33,360 nt of DNA from Clostridiales bacterium (GTDB lineage Bacteria; Bacillota; Clostridia; Peptostreptococcales; JAAYPU01), in the NCBI GenBank assembly GCA_012519645.1, contig JAAYPU010000418.1, forward strand, positions 1 to 33,360, given 5' to 3'. A program made the translations under genes and the position numbers. Below, one piece after another: positions 14,753 through 23,266 of this stretch; within the stretch, counting starts at the first letter, position 1, and every line of letters starts with the position of its first letter. The notes beneath the pieces are model-generated. The model searched no databases, was not told where the DNA came from, and saw nothing but the letters and a program-made list of their open reading frames with translations.

Positions 14753-16634
14753 GCTCTTTTTTCCTTCTTTCCCTTTCGAGATATATGAGTAAAACATTTA
14801 TATCTGCCGGGGATACTCCTGAAATTCTGGATGCTTGTCCTACAGACTCAGGCTTTAATTTGTTCAGCTTCTGCTGAGCTTCTATACGCAATCCATCGAT
14901 CTGCGAATAATCAATACTTTCATCCAGTCTTTTATTTTCAAGCTTTTTAAATTTATCTATCTGATTTAATTGTTTTTCTATATATCCCATATATTTAACC
15001 TGGATTTCTATCTGCTGTGCCGCGCTCTTGCTTATTTCAGGCCTGTCCTTATCTATTTCCGCAAGCATTTGATAGCTTAGCTCAGGTCGTCTAAGCAATT
15101 CTAATAGTGTGACCCTGTTTTTAATAGGACTGCTTTCACATTTCTTTAAAAATTCATTTGCTTCATCAGGCTTTATATATGTTGTTTTGATTCTCTCCAT
15201 TTCATTTTCTATCATTTCTTTTTTAAGAAGAAATTTTTCGTAACGTTCTTTGCTGACAAGACCGATTTCGTGTCCTTTTTCAGTTAATCGCAAGTCTGCA
15301 TTGTCCTGTCTCAGCAATAACCTGTATTCCGCACGGGAAGTCATAATTCTATAGGGCTCATTAGTACCCTTTGTAACAAGGTCATCGATCAAAACACCGA
15401 TATATCCTTCTGACCTATCTAATATAAATGGTTCCCTCCCTTTTAGCTTATGTGCCGCATTAATACCGGCCATCAAACCTTGTGCCGCCGCTTCTTCATA
15501 ACCCGAGCTGCCGTTTATCTGTCCGGCGCAAAATAAATTAGCTACATTTCTATGTTCTAATGAAAGTTTTAAATCCAAGGGATCGATACAATCATATTCA
15601 ATAGCATATGCGGGACGGACTATCTTAGCATTTTCAAGGCCCGGAATGGTTTTGTAGAACATTTCCTGCACATCCTCGGGCAGGCTGCTGGACATACCCT
15701 GCACATAGACTTCATCAGTGTACAGCCCTTCCGGTTCAATAAACAACTGGTGTCTTTCCTTGTCCGAAAATCTCACAAGTTTATCTTCAATTGAAGGACA
15801 ATATCTGGGGCCGACTCCTTCGATATATCCTCCAAACAATGCAGATCTATCCAGATTTTGCAATATAACATTATGCGTATTCTGGTTTGTATAAGTAAGC
15901 CAGCATGAAACCTGGCTTATTTCGAGCTTGTCATTCAAAAAAGAAAATGGAATGATTTCTTCATCTCCGGGCTGCTCCAGCATTTTGCTATAATCCAAGG
16001 TTTTTCCGTCAAGTCTGGCAGGCGTACCTGTTTTAAATCGTCTAAGACCGATGTTGTGCTTCTTAAGATTTGCTGAAAGCTCTATTGCTGCAGAAAGACC
16101 ATTGGGCCCTCCTTCGTAATTCCATTTCCCTATGAAAATCCTGCCTCTTAAAAAGGTTCCCGTCGCCAGAATAACAGCCTTTGCATTATATAGTGCACCT
16201 GTTTTGGTTATTATTCCTTTAACCGCTCCATCCTCCACAACAAGATCTGTAACTTCCGCTTGTTTGATATCAAGATTATCCTGACTTTCTAATACCTTCT
16301 TCATCGACACATGATATGCAAGCTTATCAGCCTGTGTCCTCAGCGAGTGAACAGCAGGTCCTTTCGCAGTATTCAACATTCTTGACTGAATAGAGGCTTT
16401 ATCAATATTGACAGCCATTTCTCCGCCAAGCGCATCAATTTCCCTTACAAGATGCCCTTTTCCTGTTCCACCTATTGAAGGATTGCAGGCCATCATTGCA
16501 ACAGCTTCCAAATTAATAGAAAATATAAGGGTCTTTAATCCCAATCTTGCCGTTGCCAGCGCGGCTTCACAGCCTGCATGACCGGCACCTACAACAATTA
16601 CATCATATGTTCCCATATAAAAATTATCGCTCAT
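14739..16634 (-). CDS. mnmG: tRNA uridine-5-carboxymethylaminomethyl modification enzyme MnmG (GidA)
   Basis: MnmG is the FAD-dependent partner of MnmE in forming the carboxymethylaminomethyl group at wobble U34 of tRNAs. At 631 residues it is full length. The FAD-binding GAGHAGCEAA starts at residue 16, the family signatures GPRYCPSIEDK and GLMAGINAA follow, and the helical C-terminal MnmE-binding domain ends with ERERRKKEHDRK. A GGGGAT element precedes the ATG. It lies 22 nt downstream of mnmE and overlaps rsmG, forming the usual mnmE–mnmG–rsmG operon. Confidence 0.97.
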   Translation of the reverse strand: MSDNFYMGTYDVIVVGAGHAGCEAALATARLGLKTLIFSINLEAVAMMACNPSIGGTGKGHLVREIDALGGEMAVNIDKASIQSRMLNTAKGPAVHSLRTQADKLAYHVSMKKVLESQDNLDIKQAEVTDLVVEDGAVKGIITKTGALYNAKAVILATGTFLRGRIFIGKWNYEGGPNGLSAAIELSANLKKHNIGLRRFKTGTPARLDGKTLDYSKMLEQPGDEEIIPFSFLNDKLEISQVSCWLTYTNQNTHNVILQNLDRSALFGGYIEGVGPRYCPSIEDKLVRFSDKERHQLFIEPEGLYTDEVYVQGMSSSLPEDVQEMFYKTIPGLENAKIVRPAYAIEYDCIDPLDLKLSLEHRNVANLFCAGQINGSSGYEEAAAQGLMAGINAAHKLKGREPFILDRSEGYIGVLIDDLVTKGTNEPYRIMTSRAEYRLLLRQDNADLRLTEKGHEIGLVSKERYEKFLLKKEMIENEMERIKTTYIKPDEANEFLKKCESSPIKNRVTLLELLRRPELSYQMLAEIDKDRPEISKSAAQQIEIQVKYMGYIEKQLNQIDKFKKLENKRLDESIDYSQIDGLRIEAQQKLNKLKPESVGQASRISGVSPADINVLLIYLERERRKKEHDRK

Positions 16635-16656
16635 TTTTCTATCCCCGCTTTTCTAA

Positions 16657-18030
16657 TCATTTACCAAGACAAAACCTGGAAAAAATCTCATCAATAATAT
16701 CTTCTGCAACGGCTTCTCCAATTATCTCTCCTAAGGATTCCCAGGCATTTTTTAAATCAATATCTATAAAGTCTAATGGTTCCTGCCGTTCGATCATTGA
16801 TAAAGAATCTTCTAAAAAGGTCTTCGCCTTCTCCAATAAATTTTTATGTCTGATATTAGTAATCATCAAGGTGTTTTTTTGGGAAACATGCCCTGAATAA
16901 ACCATATCTGAAATTGCCTCTTCCAGCTCTTTTATTCCTTTTCCCTGCTTCATTGATGCTTGGATGATTTTTTTATCCGGTAAAAGGCTTTGTATTTCTT
17001 CAATATTGATTTTTTGAGGCAAATCTGTTTTATTTAAAACTACTATCGCTTTCCTATGCTTTAATAGTTCGATTATCTGGTGATCTTCCGAAGCTAACGG
17101 CTCCGAAGTATTAAGCATAAATATAATCAAGTCCGCCATATTAAATGACTTCTTTGTTTTTTCCACGCCTATTTTTTCAATAACATCTGATGTTTCACGT
17201 ATCCCTGCCGTATCAATTATTTTAAGAGGTATTCCATTTATATGAAGCATTTCTTCTATGATATCCCTCGTTGTACCTGGAATCTCAGTTACTATAGCTC
17301 TGGACTCTTTAAGCAGAGCATTTAATAAAGAAGACTTTCCTACATTGGGTCTTCCTATTATTACAGTATTTAATCCGTCTTTTATAATTTTTCCAGTATC
17401 CGCTGTTTCTAATAAATTTTTTATGCTTGATAAGATATCACTTATTTGCTTCTTTAAATTTTCATAAGTTATTTCTTCAATATCTTCCTCGGGATAATCT
17501 ATATTTACAGATACATGAGCAATGGTCTGCAGAAGAGCATTCCTTATCTGCCGTATATTTTCCGAAAGCTGACCTTCCAATTGGTTTAAAGCCAAATCAA
17601 ATCCTTTATCGGTTTTAGCCGATATTATATCCATAACTGCTTCTGCCTGGGACAAATCGATCCTGCCGTTCAGAAATGCACGTTTTGTAAATTCACCCTT
17701 CTCAGCAAGTCGCGCTCCTTTTTTTAAGGTCAATTCAAGAATTTTTCTTACTGGGATCATCCCACCATGACAATGTATCTCTGCTATATCTTCCTTTGTA
17801 TAAGTATGAGGGGCTTTCATATAAACAACAAGCACTTCATCTATAACCTGTTTATTGTCGATAATATGGCCATATATCAGTTTTCTATGGTCTATTGCCG
17901 ATATACTTTTTTTAGATTTTGGTTTGAAAATATCATTTATAATTTGTAATACATTTTCACCGCTTAACCTGACGATTCCTATGCCTGCCTCACCCGGTGC
18001 CGTGGCAACAGCTGCTATAGTATCCTCCAT
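16657..18030 (-). CDS. mnmE: tRNA modification GTPase MnmE (TrmE/ThdF)
   Basis: MnmE is a dimerising GTPase that works with MnmG on wobble uridines. It has 457 residues: an N-terminal folate-binding domain (DTIAAVATAPGEAGIGIVR), a helical domain, an inserted G domain with P-loop GRPNVGKS at 226–233, IPGTTRD at 250–256, DTAG and NKTD motifs, and the catalytic C-terminal CLGK with Cys454. GGGAGGGAGAGC precedes the ATG. It begins a separate unit from jag, with a terminator in the gap. A base run resembling half of a parS occurs inside the gene near 17191 but is incomplete. Confidence 0.97.
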   Translation of the reverse strand: MEDTIAAVATAPGEAGIGIVRLSGENVLQIINDIFKPKSKKSISAIDHRKLIYGHIIDNKQVIDEVLVVYMKAPHTYTKEDIAEIHCHGGMIPVRKILELTLKKGARLAEKGEFTKRAFLNGRIDLSQAEAVMDIISAKTDKGFDLALNQLEGQLSENIRQIRNALLQTIAHVSVNIDYPEEDIEEITYENLKKQISDILSSIKNLLETADTGKIIKDGLNTVIIGRPNVGKSSLLNALLKESRAIVTEIPGTTRDIIEEMLHINGIPLKIIDTAGIRETSDVIEKIGVEKTKKSFNMADLIIFMLNTSEPLASEDHQIIELLKHRKAIVVLNKTDLPQKINIEEIQSLLPDKKIIQASMKQGKGIKELEEAISDMVYSGHVSQKNTLMITNIRHKNLLEKAKTFLEDSLSMIERQEPLDFIDIDLKNAWESLGEIIGEAVAEDIIDEIFSRFCLGK

Positions 18031-18120
18031 GCTCTCCCTCCCTTCAAGCTGAATACACTGTTTTTAATTTTCCTATTTTTATAAATGTTATGAATTATAT
18101 TATAATAAAAAATCAATTAT

Positions 18121-18147
18121 AAAAGAAACCTGTGAATATCACAGGTT
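18121..18147 (-). terminator. Terminator after jag
   Basis: AACCTGTGA (18127–18135) pairs with TCACAGGTT (18139–18147) over a 3-nt loop, followed leftward by TTTCTTTT. It separates the rpmH–jag unit from mnmE. Confidence 0.85.
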
Positions 18148-18165
18148 AGAGTACTTTTCTATATA

Positions 18166-18786
18166 TTATTTTATCTCTATTATGATATGTCTAAAAGGGT
18201 CTTCTCCTTCGCTTCTCGTAGAAATATTATTGTATTCCTGAAGTGCCGCATGTATTATCCGTCTTTCATACGGATTCATAGGTTCAAGTTTTATACTTCT
18301 TCCTGTGGCTAATACTTTTTTAGCAAGCCTGTTTGCTAGTCTTATTAAAGTTTCTTCCCTTTTTTCACGATAATTTTCGGCGTTTATTATTATGCGTACA
18401 TATTTATCACGATTTTTATTTACAACAAGGCTTGTAAGGTATTGAAAAGAATCCAGCGTACATCCTCTTTTACCTATAACTATTCCGGAATCTTTTCCTT
18501 CTATGTTTATAATGATCGTATTATCTTCATATCGAAATTCCGTATGCATATTTACCTGGAGCTTCATTTTATCAAATAGCTCAGAAAGAAATTTTTTAGC
18601 AACAGAGTCCGGCTTATCTTTTATTTTTACACGAACTTTAGCAAGCTTTGAACCTAACCCTAAAAAGCCTTTTGCCGGTTCTTCCAATACTTCAACCTCT
18701 ACTTGATTTTCAGATACCTTTAGATCTTCTAATGCAAGCGAAACAGCTTCTTCTACAGATTTTCCCCATTTTTCAGAATAATCCAT
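18166..18786 (-). CDS. jag: RNA-binding protein Jag/KhpB
   Basis: Jag (KhpB, EloR) is a cytoplasmic RNA-binding protein linked to cell elongation and, next to spoIIIJ in Bacillus, named for this neighbourhood. The 206 residues contain the Jag_N domain with KGFLGLGSKLAKV at 39–51, a KH domain with the GKRG loop at 105–108, and an R3H domain with NPYERRIIHAAL at 171–182. All three domains are intact. It starts 6 nt downstream of yidC and ends just before a terminator. Confidence 0.95.
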   Translation of the reverse strand: MDYSEKWGKSVEEAVSLALEDLKVSENQVEVEVLEEPAKGFLGLGSKLAKVRVKIKDKPDSVAKKFLSELFDKMKLQVNMHTEFRYEDNTIIINIEGKDSGIVIGKRGCTLDSFQYLTSLVVNKNRDKYVRIIINAENYREKREETLIRLANRLAKKVLATGRSIKLEPMNPYERRIIHAALQEYNNISTRSEGEDPFRHIIIEIK

Positions 18787-18792
18787 ATATAT

Positions 18793-19452
18793 TTACTCCT
18801 CCTTGACGGTCTTTTTCACGTTTGTTAATTTCTGCTGTACTAATTGCAATAAAGTACTTACAAACCAATAAAGAGTTAATCCTGCCGGAAAAGAATGTCC
18901 CCACCAAACGATCATAACAGGAAAGAAATATTGCATCACTTTCAAAGATGCATTTTGCTGCTGGGGCATTGATGTTTGAGATAAATTAAAAGAAAAATAA
19001 GTAGTTACTCCTGCTAAAATAGGAAGTATCCATGGATCCGGCAAACTTAAATTAGGAACCCATAAAAAAGAGTCTTTAACAGCGTCAATTATTGCCGGAT
19101 TTGATATATAAGTCTGAGGATCTCTTAGTAATGCAAACAATCCCCATATAATTGGGATTTGAATAATTAATGGCAAACACCCGCTGGCAGGGTTATACTT
19201 TTCTTCTTTATAAAGTTCCATAAGCTTCACATTTAATGTTTCTTTATCTTTAGCATATTTTTTTTGAAGTTCTTGTATCTTTGGTTGTAATTCCTGCATT
19301 CTTCTGCTGGTCTTTAACTGATGTGCTGTCAACGGAAATAATATTATCTTTGTTATAAGTGTAAAAACAATAATGGCAATACCATAATTACCTAAAACGT
19401 TATACAGAAAAAAAAGTAGTTGTCCTAATGGTTTAGCTATTGCAGCTATCAT
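18793..19452 (-). CDS. yidC: Membrane protein insertase YidC (SpoIIIJ/OxaA class)
   Basis: YidC inserts and folds membrane proteins with or without Sec. This is the short Gram-positive form, 219 residues, with about five membrane helices and the cytoplasmic hairpin QELQPKIQELQKKYAKDKETLN. The conserved segments YNPASGCLPLIIQIPI and the terminal LTLYWFVSTLLQLVQQ are present. There is no lipobox signal peptide, unlike Bacillus SpoIIIJ. The gene lies in the rpmH–rnpA–yidD–yidC–jag run. Confidence 0.95.
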   Translation of the reverse strand: MIAAIAKPLGQLLFFLYNVLGNYGIAIIVFTLITKIILFPLTAHQLKTSRRMQELQPKIQELQKKYAKDKETLNVKLMELYKEEKYNPASGCLPLIIQIPIIWGLFALLRDPQTYISNPAIIDAVKDSFLWVPNLSLPDPWILPILAGVTTYFSFNLSQTSMPQQQNASLKVMQYFFPVMIVWWGHSFPAGLTLYWFVSTLLQLVQQKLTNVKKTVKEE

Positions 19453-19469
19453 AAAATACCTCCTAAAAT

Positions 19470-19682
19470 CTATTTTAAAGGATCATATCCTCCCGGATGA
19501 AAAGGATTGCATTTTAAAACTCTTCTAATTCCAAGATATGTCCCTTTAATTATTCCATACTTTGTAAGAGCTTGTATCATATATTCCGAACAATTCGGAT
19601 AAAATCGGCAGGTTGCTGTCGGTTTCAATGGGGAAATAAACTTTTGATATAACTTTATTAATAATATCATAATTTTTTTCAA
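19470..19682 (-). CDS. yidD: Membrane protein insertion efficiency factor YidD
   Basis: YidD is a small protein that assists insertion of membrane proteins. The 70 residues show the full family signature: FISPLKPTATCRFYPNCSEY with Cys pairs, ALTKYGIIKG, and the C-terminal CNPFHPGGYDP. The start is a TTG at 19682 overlapping the rnpA stop (TTGA), with AGGTGA 6 nt upstream; the first Met codon is four residues later and lacks a ribosome site. It is coupled to rnpA. Confidence 0.93.
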   Translation of the reverse strand: MKKIMILLIKLYQKFISPLKPTATCRFYPNCSEYMIQALTKYGIIKGTYLGIRRVLKCNPFHPGGYDPLK

Positions 19683-20026
19683 ATTTCTTCACCTGACAAT
19701 AATTTTATTTTTCTTAAAATGTTTTCCGTCGTTCTTACCAATTCCGAAAATTTTACGTCAATAATATTTTTTCTTGCAATAAAAATTATGTCATATCCTT
19801 TAACTAATCTGTCTTTATATAAAAGATATACTTCTTTCATATGTCTTCTTGCTTTATTCCTTTTTACGCTTTTCCCAACTTTTTTGCTTGCCAGAAAGGC
19901 TGTTCTATTATATCCTAAATTGTTTTTATTATAAAAAATAATTAAATATTTTGAAGCAAAGGATTTTCCCTTAATATATATTCTTGAAAAATCCTTTTTC
20001 CTTCTTAGGATATTGTTCTTTAACAT
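19679..20026 (-). CDS. rnpA: Ribonuclease P protein component
   Basis: RnpA binds RNase P RNA and helps recognise pre-tRNA leaders. The 115 residues include FYNKNNLGYNRTAFLASKKVGKSVKRNKARRHMKE, containing the RNR-type motif (KRNKARR) at about 54–60 that marks the family. A strong AAGGAAGG site precedes the ATG. It is separated from rpmH by a terminator at the rpmH stop codon, so it may be expressed mostly by read-through. Confidence 0.95.
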   Translation of the reverse strand: MLKNNILRRKKDFSRIYIKGKSFASKYLIIFYNKNNLGYNRTAFLASKKVGKSVKRNKARRHMKEVYLLYKDRLVKGYDIIFIARKNIIDVKFSELVRTTENILRKIKLLSGEEI

Positions 20027-20049
20027 TATTATCCTTCCTTAATAAAAAA

Positions 20050-20080
20050 ATTAAACAAAAAGACCACTTAAAGCGGTCTT
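20050..20080 (-). terminator. Terminator (or attenuator) at the rpmH stop codon
   Basis: AAGACC (20060–20065) and GGTCTT (20075–20080) pair, and the stem extends inward with a G·U pair and CTT/AAG. Leftward it is followed by TTTTTGTTT. The AA of the rpmH stop codon forms the base of the stem. Confidence 0.75.
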
Positions 20081-20213
20081 ATGCTGATAATTTCTTTCTA
20101 CCTCTAAGTCTTCTTCTCTTTAAAACATTTCGTCCTGACTTGGTTTTCATTCTCTTTCTAAAACCATGCTCTATACTTCTTTGCCTTTTTTTAGGCTGAT
20201 AAGTCATTTTCAT
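20079..20213 (-). CDS. rpmH: 50S ribosomal protein L34
   Basis: L34 is a small basic large-subunit protein. The 44 residues read MKMTYQPKKRQRSIEHGFRK then RMKTKSGRNVLKRRRLRGRK and KLSA, the family pattern and exact usual length. The only unusual point is Met at position 3, where Arg is common. GGGAGGTG precedes the ATG. It is driven by a consensus promoter in the oriC region and faces away from dnaA. Confidence 0.97.
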   Translation of the reverse strand: MKMTYQPKKRQRSIEHGFRKRMKTKSGRNVLKRRRLRGRKKLSA

Positions 20214-20280
20214 ACATTACACCTCCCATACTAAGATTATCTATTATAATTTTTTATCCATCTGAAAACATCGCTTAATC

Positions 20281-20309
20281 ATTATACCTTTGATAAATCA
20301 GCCTGTCAA
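20281..20309 (-). promoter_or_regulatory. rpmH: Consensus sigma-A promoter of rpmH
   Basis: On the minus strand TTGACA (20309–20304), exactly 17 bp, and TATAAT (20286–20281) match consensus at all 12 positions. It lies about 70 bp upstream of the rpmH start. Confidence 0.9.
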
Positions 20310-20489
20310 TAATATGGATTCAATATTTTATATGTTAATCTTTTGTTTTTTTTATCCAAATTATTCACTAAAACTTATTAACTATATGTTGATATGTTAT
20401 AAAGTTATTCACAAGATGTTGATAACTTTTTTATTTATGAATTTTTTTATTGTTTTTTTTAAAATTTATAAAGATTTCTGTGGATAACA

Positions 20490-20498
20490 TGCTATAAT
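20490..20498 (+). promoter_or_regulatory. dnaA: Extended -10 promoter of dnaA
   Basis: TGCTATAAT (20490–20498) is an extended -10 element. A perfect DnaA box (20479–20487) lies immediately upstream, where DnaA binding would block polymerase. A second TATAAT is at 20500–20505. Confidence 0.6.
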
Positions 20499-20572
20499 AT
20501 ATAATACTTCTTGTGTTTATTTCTTTTTTTATCCACAAAAAATATCGATAACAAATCTCCAGGGGGTCAAAA

Positions 20573-21916
20573 ATGAATAATCAGGTTAAAGAACTATGGG
20601 ACAAGTCTTTAGAAATAATTAAACCAGAAATTACAGAAATTAGTTTTAACACTTGGATGCTTCCTATTAAGCCTATAGCTATGGATCCGGAAAAGGAAAG
20701 ATTAACTCTATCTATTTATAGTGATTTTGCCAAAGGAATTCTGGAAACAAGATATTTGAACCTTATCCAAAATGCCTTTAACCAGGTTTCAGGCAAAAAT
20801 TATAAAATCTACTGTATTTCAACAGAAGAAAACCCTTCAAATGAAGAAAATAAAATTCAAAATTATAAAGAAACCGTTACGGATGATTTATATTTAAATC
20901 CTAAATATATTTTTGAAACCTTTGTTGTGGGCAGCAGTAACCGTTTTGCTCATGCTGCAAGTTTGGCAGTTGCCGAAACACCCGCAAAAGCATATAATCC
21001 TTTATTTTTATATGGCGGTGTTGGTCTTGGAAAAACACATCTTATGCATGCTATCGGCCATTACATAATTCAAAACAATCCTCGTTCAAGGGTATTATAT
21101 GTTTCTTCGGAGAAGTTTACCAACGAACTTATAAATGCCATAAAAGACGATAAAAATGCTGAATTCAGAAATAAATTCAGAAATATTGATGTTCTATTGA
21201 TAGATGATATACAATTTATTGCCGGTAAGGAAAGAACTCAGGAAGAATTTTTCCATACTTTTAATACTCTTTATGAAGCAAATAAGCAAATAATCGTTTC
21301 CAGTGACAGGCCTCCTAAAGAAATCCCGACATTGGAAGAAAGATTACGCTCCAGATTTGAATGGGGTTTAATAGCAGACATTCAGCCGCCCGATTATGAG
21401 ACTCGAATTGCAATACTAAGAAAAAAAGCTGAAATTGAAGGCTTTCGTGTTTCAGATGAATTAACAGAAGTCATGGAATTTATTGCTGAAAAAATACAAT
21501 CAAATATCAGGGAGTTAGAAGGAGCTCTTATAAGGATCGTGGCTTATGCATCCTTAACAAATAAAGATATAAATATAAATTTAGCAAAAGAAGCTCTTCA
21601 GGACGTTTTTTCTTCACAAAACAAAATTATAACGCCTAAAATTATAAAGGATTCCGTCTCAAAATACTTTAATATAAAGGTTTCAGATCTTGAATCTAAA
21701 AAAAGATCTCAAAATATTGCTTTTCCGAGACATATAGCAATGTATCTATGCAGGGATATGACAGAAATGTCCCTTCCAAAGATTGGTGAAACTTTTGGCG
21801 GAAGAGATCATACTACGGTTCTTCATGCCTGTGAAAAAATATCAAAGGATAAAAAATTTAATAATAACGTTAATGAAATAATTAAAACTATTATCGAAGA
21901 TATTAAGTCTTCTTAA
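20573..21916 (+). CDS. dnaA: Chromosomal replication initiator DnaA
   Basis: DnaA binds DnaA boxes, opens oriC and loads the helicase. The 447 residues show domain I (about 1–80), a short linker, the AAA+ domain with Walker A GGVGLGKT at 148–155 and Walker B LLIDD at 208–212, the arginine-rich LRSRFEWGL, and the C-terminal DNA-binding domain with GGRDHTTVLHA from residue 409. AGGGGGT precedes the ATG. It is the first rightward gene of the origin. Confidence 0.98.
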   Translation: MNNQVKELWDKSLEIIKPEITEISFNTWMLPIKPIAMDPEKERLTLSIYSDFAKGILETRYLNLIQNAFNQVSGKNYKIYCISTEENPSNEENKIQNYKETVTDDLYLNPKYIFETFVVGSSNRFAHAASLAVAETPAKAYNPLFLYGGVGLGKTHLMHAIGHYIIQNNPRSRVLYVSSEKFTNELINAIKDDKNAEFRNKFRNIDVLLIDDIQFIAGKERTQEEFFHTFNTLYEANKQIIVSSDRPPKEIPTLEERLRSRFEWGLIADIQPPDYETRIAILRKKAEIEGFRVSDELTEVMEFIAEKIQSNIRELEGALIRIVAYASLTNKDININLAKEALQDVFSSQNKIITPKIIKDSVSKYFNIKVSDLESKKRSQNIAFPRHIAMYLCRDMTEMSLPKIGETFGGRDHTTVLHACEKISKDKKFNNNVNEIIKTIIEDIKSS

Positions 21917-22005
21917 TTTTATTAACAAGGCTGTTTATATAAATATTGCTTTCTCAACATAAAAACTTTAATATAAAACAGCATATTACATACGAATACA
22001 TATAC

Positions 22006-22069
22006 TTATCAACATATTAACAGGCCTTATTACTACTACTATTAAAAAAGAATTAATAAAAAATAAAAG
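22006..22069. other. oriC: oriC, dnaA–dnaN part: DnaA box, GC cluster, DnaA-trios and unwinding region
   Basis: TTATCAACA (22006–22014), an 8-of-9 DnaA box, is followed by a weaker box-like ATATTAACA, a GGCC cluster (22023–22026), then six trios TTA TTA CTA CTA CTA TTA (22027–22044), whose complement reads 3'-AAT-AAT-GAT-GAT-GAT-AAT-5'. An almost pure A/T run follows to 22067. Order and orientation match the Bacillus subtilis basal unwinding system between dnaA and dnaN. Confidence 0.8.
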
Positions 22070-22084
22070 CGAGGGTTAAAAAAG

Positions 22085-23191
22085 ATGAAAATTGTCTGTC
22101 AACAACAAGATCTTTCAAAAGCTTTAAATACAGTTCAAAAAGCTGTAACAAACAGAACGACGATTCCTATTTTAAAGGGAATATTATTAGAGACAACCGA
22201 CGATAATATTTTACGCCTTTCTGCATCTGACTTAGACCTTAGCATAGAGAAAAAAATTAAGGTAGAAACAATAATAAAAGGAGCAGTTGTTGTTTCAGCA
22301 AAATTATTTACCGATATAATCCGTAAATTACCTGAAGGAGAAATTCAGTTAGAAGTAGAAGAAAACAATGTTATTATAAAAAGCTATCATTCAGAATTTA
22401 ATATTATCGGGCAAAAGCCGGAAGACTTCCCAAAAATAAATAATGATTTGACAAATAATTCAATGGATATAAATAAAGAATTATTTAAAAATATGATCAA
22501 ACAAACGGCATTTTCTGCAAGCATTGATGAATCCAGAGGGATAATTACAGGAGTTCTTATAGAAATAGAAAAAGAAAATATAAATATGATAGCTCTTGAC
22601 GGATTCAGAATGGCAGTCAGAAAAGAAAATATAAAATCAAAAATGAATAAAAAAATTATCATTCCGGCTCGAATATTGATGGAAATACATAAAATACTGA
22701 CAGATCAGGAAGAAGAAAATATTTTAATAGATTTTAATGATAAAAATATAGTTATCAAGGCAGACAGCACTATCATTTCTTCAAGATTATTGGAAGGAGA
22801 ATATATAAATTATAAAGAAATAATTCCAAAAAATCATAATTGTAAAGTTAAAGTAAACAGAGAAGAATTATATGATAGTATAGAAAGAGCTTCTTTATTG
22901 GCAATGGGAAAAAACAATCTTATTAAAATAAAAATAGATGAAAATAAAATGATTATAAATTCCCGTTCTGAAGAAGGAAAGGTTTATGAAGAAGTTTCCA
23001 TACAAAGAGATGGAGACGGCTTGGAAATAGGATTTAATTCCAAATATATATTAGATATTTTAAGAAATATAGATGATGAAGAAATATATTTTGAATTCAT
23101 ATCAAATATAAGTCCTTGTTTGATCAAACCGACCAAAGGAGAAGGCTTTGAATATTTGATTTTACCTGTGAGGATTTCTGTTAATTCTTAA
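22085..23191 (+). CDS. dnaN: DNA polymerase III sliding clamp (beta subunit)
   Basis: The beta clamp encircles DNA and holds polymerase III and other partners. The 368 residues start MKIVCQQQDLSKALNTVQKAVTNRTTIPILKGILLE, the typical domain-1 opening, and end with LILPVRISVNS, the conserved LPVR C-terminal element next to the partner-binding cleft. GAGGG lies 9 nt before the ATG. Codon use is very A-rich. It is followed by a 13-bp perfect hairpin before the S4-protein gene. Confidence 0.97.
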   Translation: MKIVCQQQDLSKALNTVQKAVTNRTTIPILKGILLETTDDNILRLSASDLDLSIEKKIKVETIIKGAVVVSAKLFTDIIRKLPEGEIQLEVEENNVIIKSYHSEFNIIGQKPEDFPKINNDLTNNSMDINKELFKNMIKQTAFSASIDESRGIITGVLIEIEKENINMIALDGFRMAVRKENIKSKMNKKIIIPARILMEIHKILTDQEEENILIDFNDKNIVIKADSTIISSRLLEGEYINYKEIIPKNHNCKVKVNREELYDSIERASLLAMGKNNLIKIKIDENKMIINSRSEEGKVYEEVSIQRDGDGLEIGFNSKYILDILRNIDDEEIYFEFISNISPCLIKPTKGEGFEYLILPVRISVNS

Positions 23192-23216
23192 AATAGTTTA
23201 AAATAAAATCATGCAA

Positions 23217-23245
23217 AGAAAAGATATATAAAATATATCTTTTCT
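23217..23245 (+). terminator. Hairpin between dnaN and the S4-protein gene
   Basis: AGAAAAGATATAT (23217–23229) and ATATATCTTTTCT (23233–23245) form a perfect 13-bp AT-rich stem over a 3-nt loop. The 3' arm is T-rich but the next bases are CGCG, so it may be a weak terminator, attenuator or processing site. Confidence 0.45.
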
Positions 23246-23266
23246 CGCGTATTTAGGAGAAAAAAA

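Larger units (their letters stand above)
20214..20572. other. oriC: oriC, rpmH–dnaA part, with DnaA boxes
   Basis: This 359-bp gap has no gene. It holds two perfect DnaA boxes: TGTGGATAA (20479–20487, reverse) and TTATCCACA (20529–20537). Near-matches are TTATCCAAA (20352–20360), TTATTCACA (20405–20413) and TGTTGATAA (20417–20425, reverse), each 8 of 9. The last two face each other with a 3-bp gap. An A/T tract of about 50 bp lies at 20426–20475. The gap also carries the divergent rpmH and dnaA promoters. Gene orientation flips here, consistent with the origin. Confidence 0.9.

Noticed and set aside
17191..17206. TGTTTCACGTATCCCT inside mnmE resembles parS
   Set aside because: Only the left ten bases match; the right half is lost (11 of 16), and ParB needs both half-sites.
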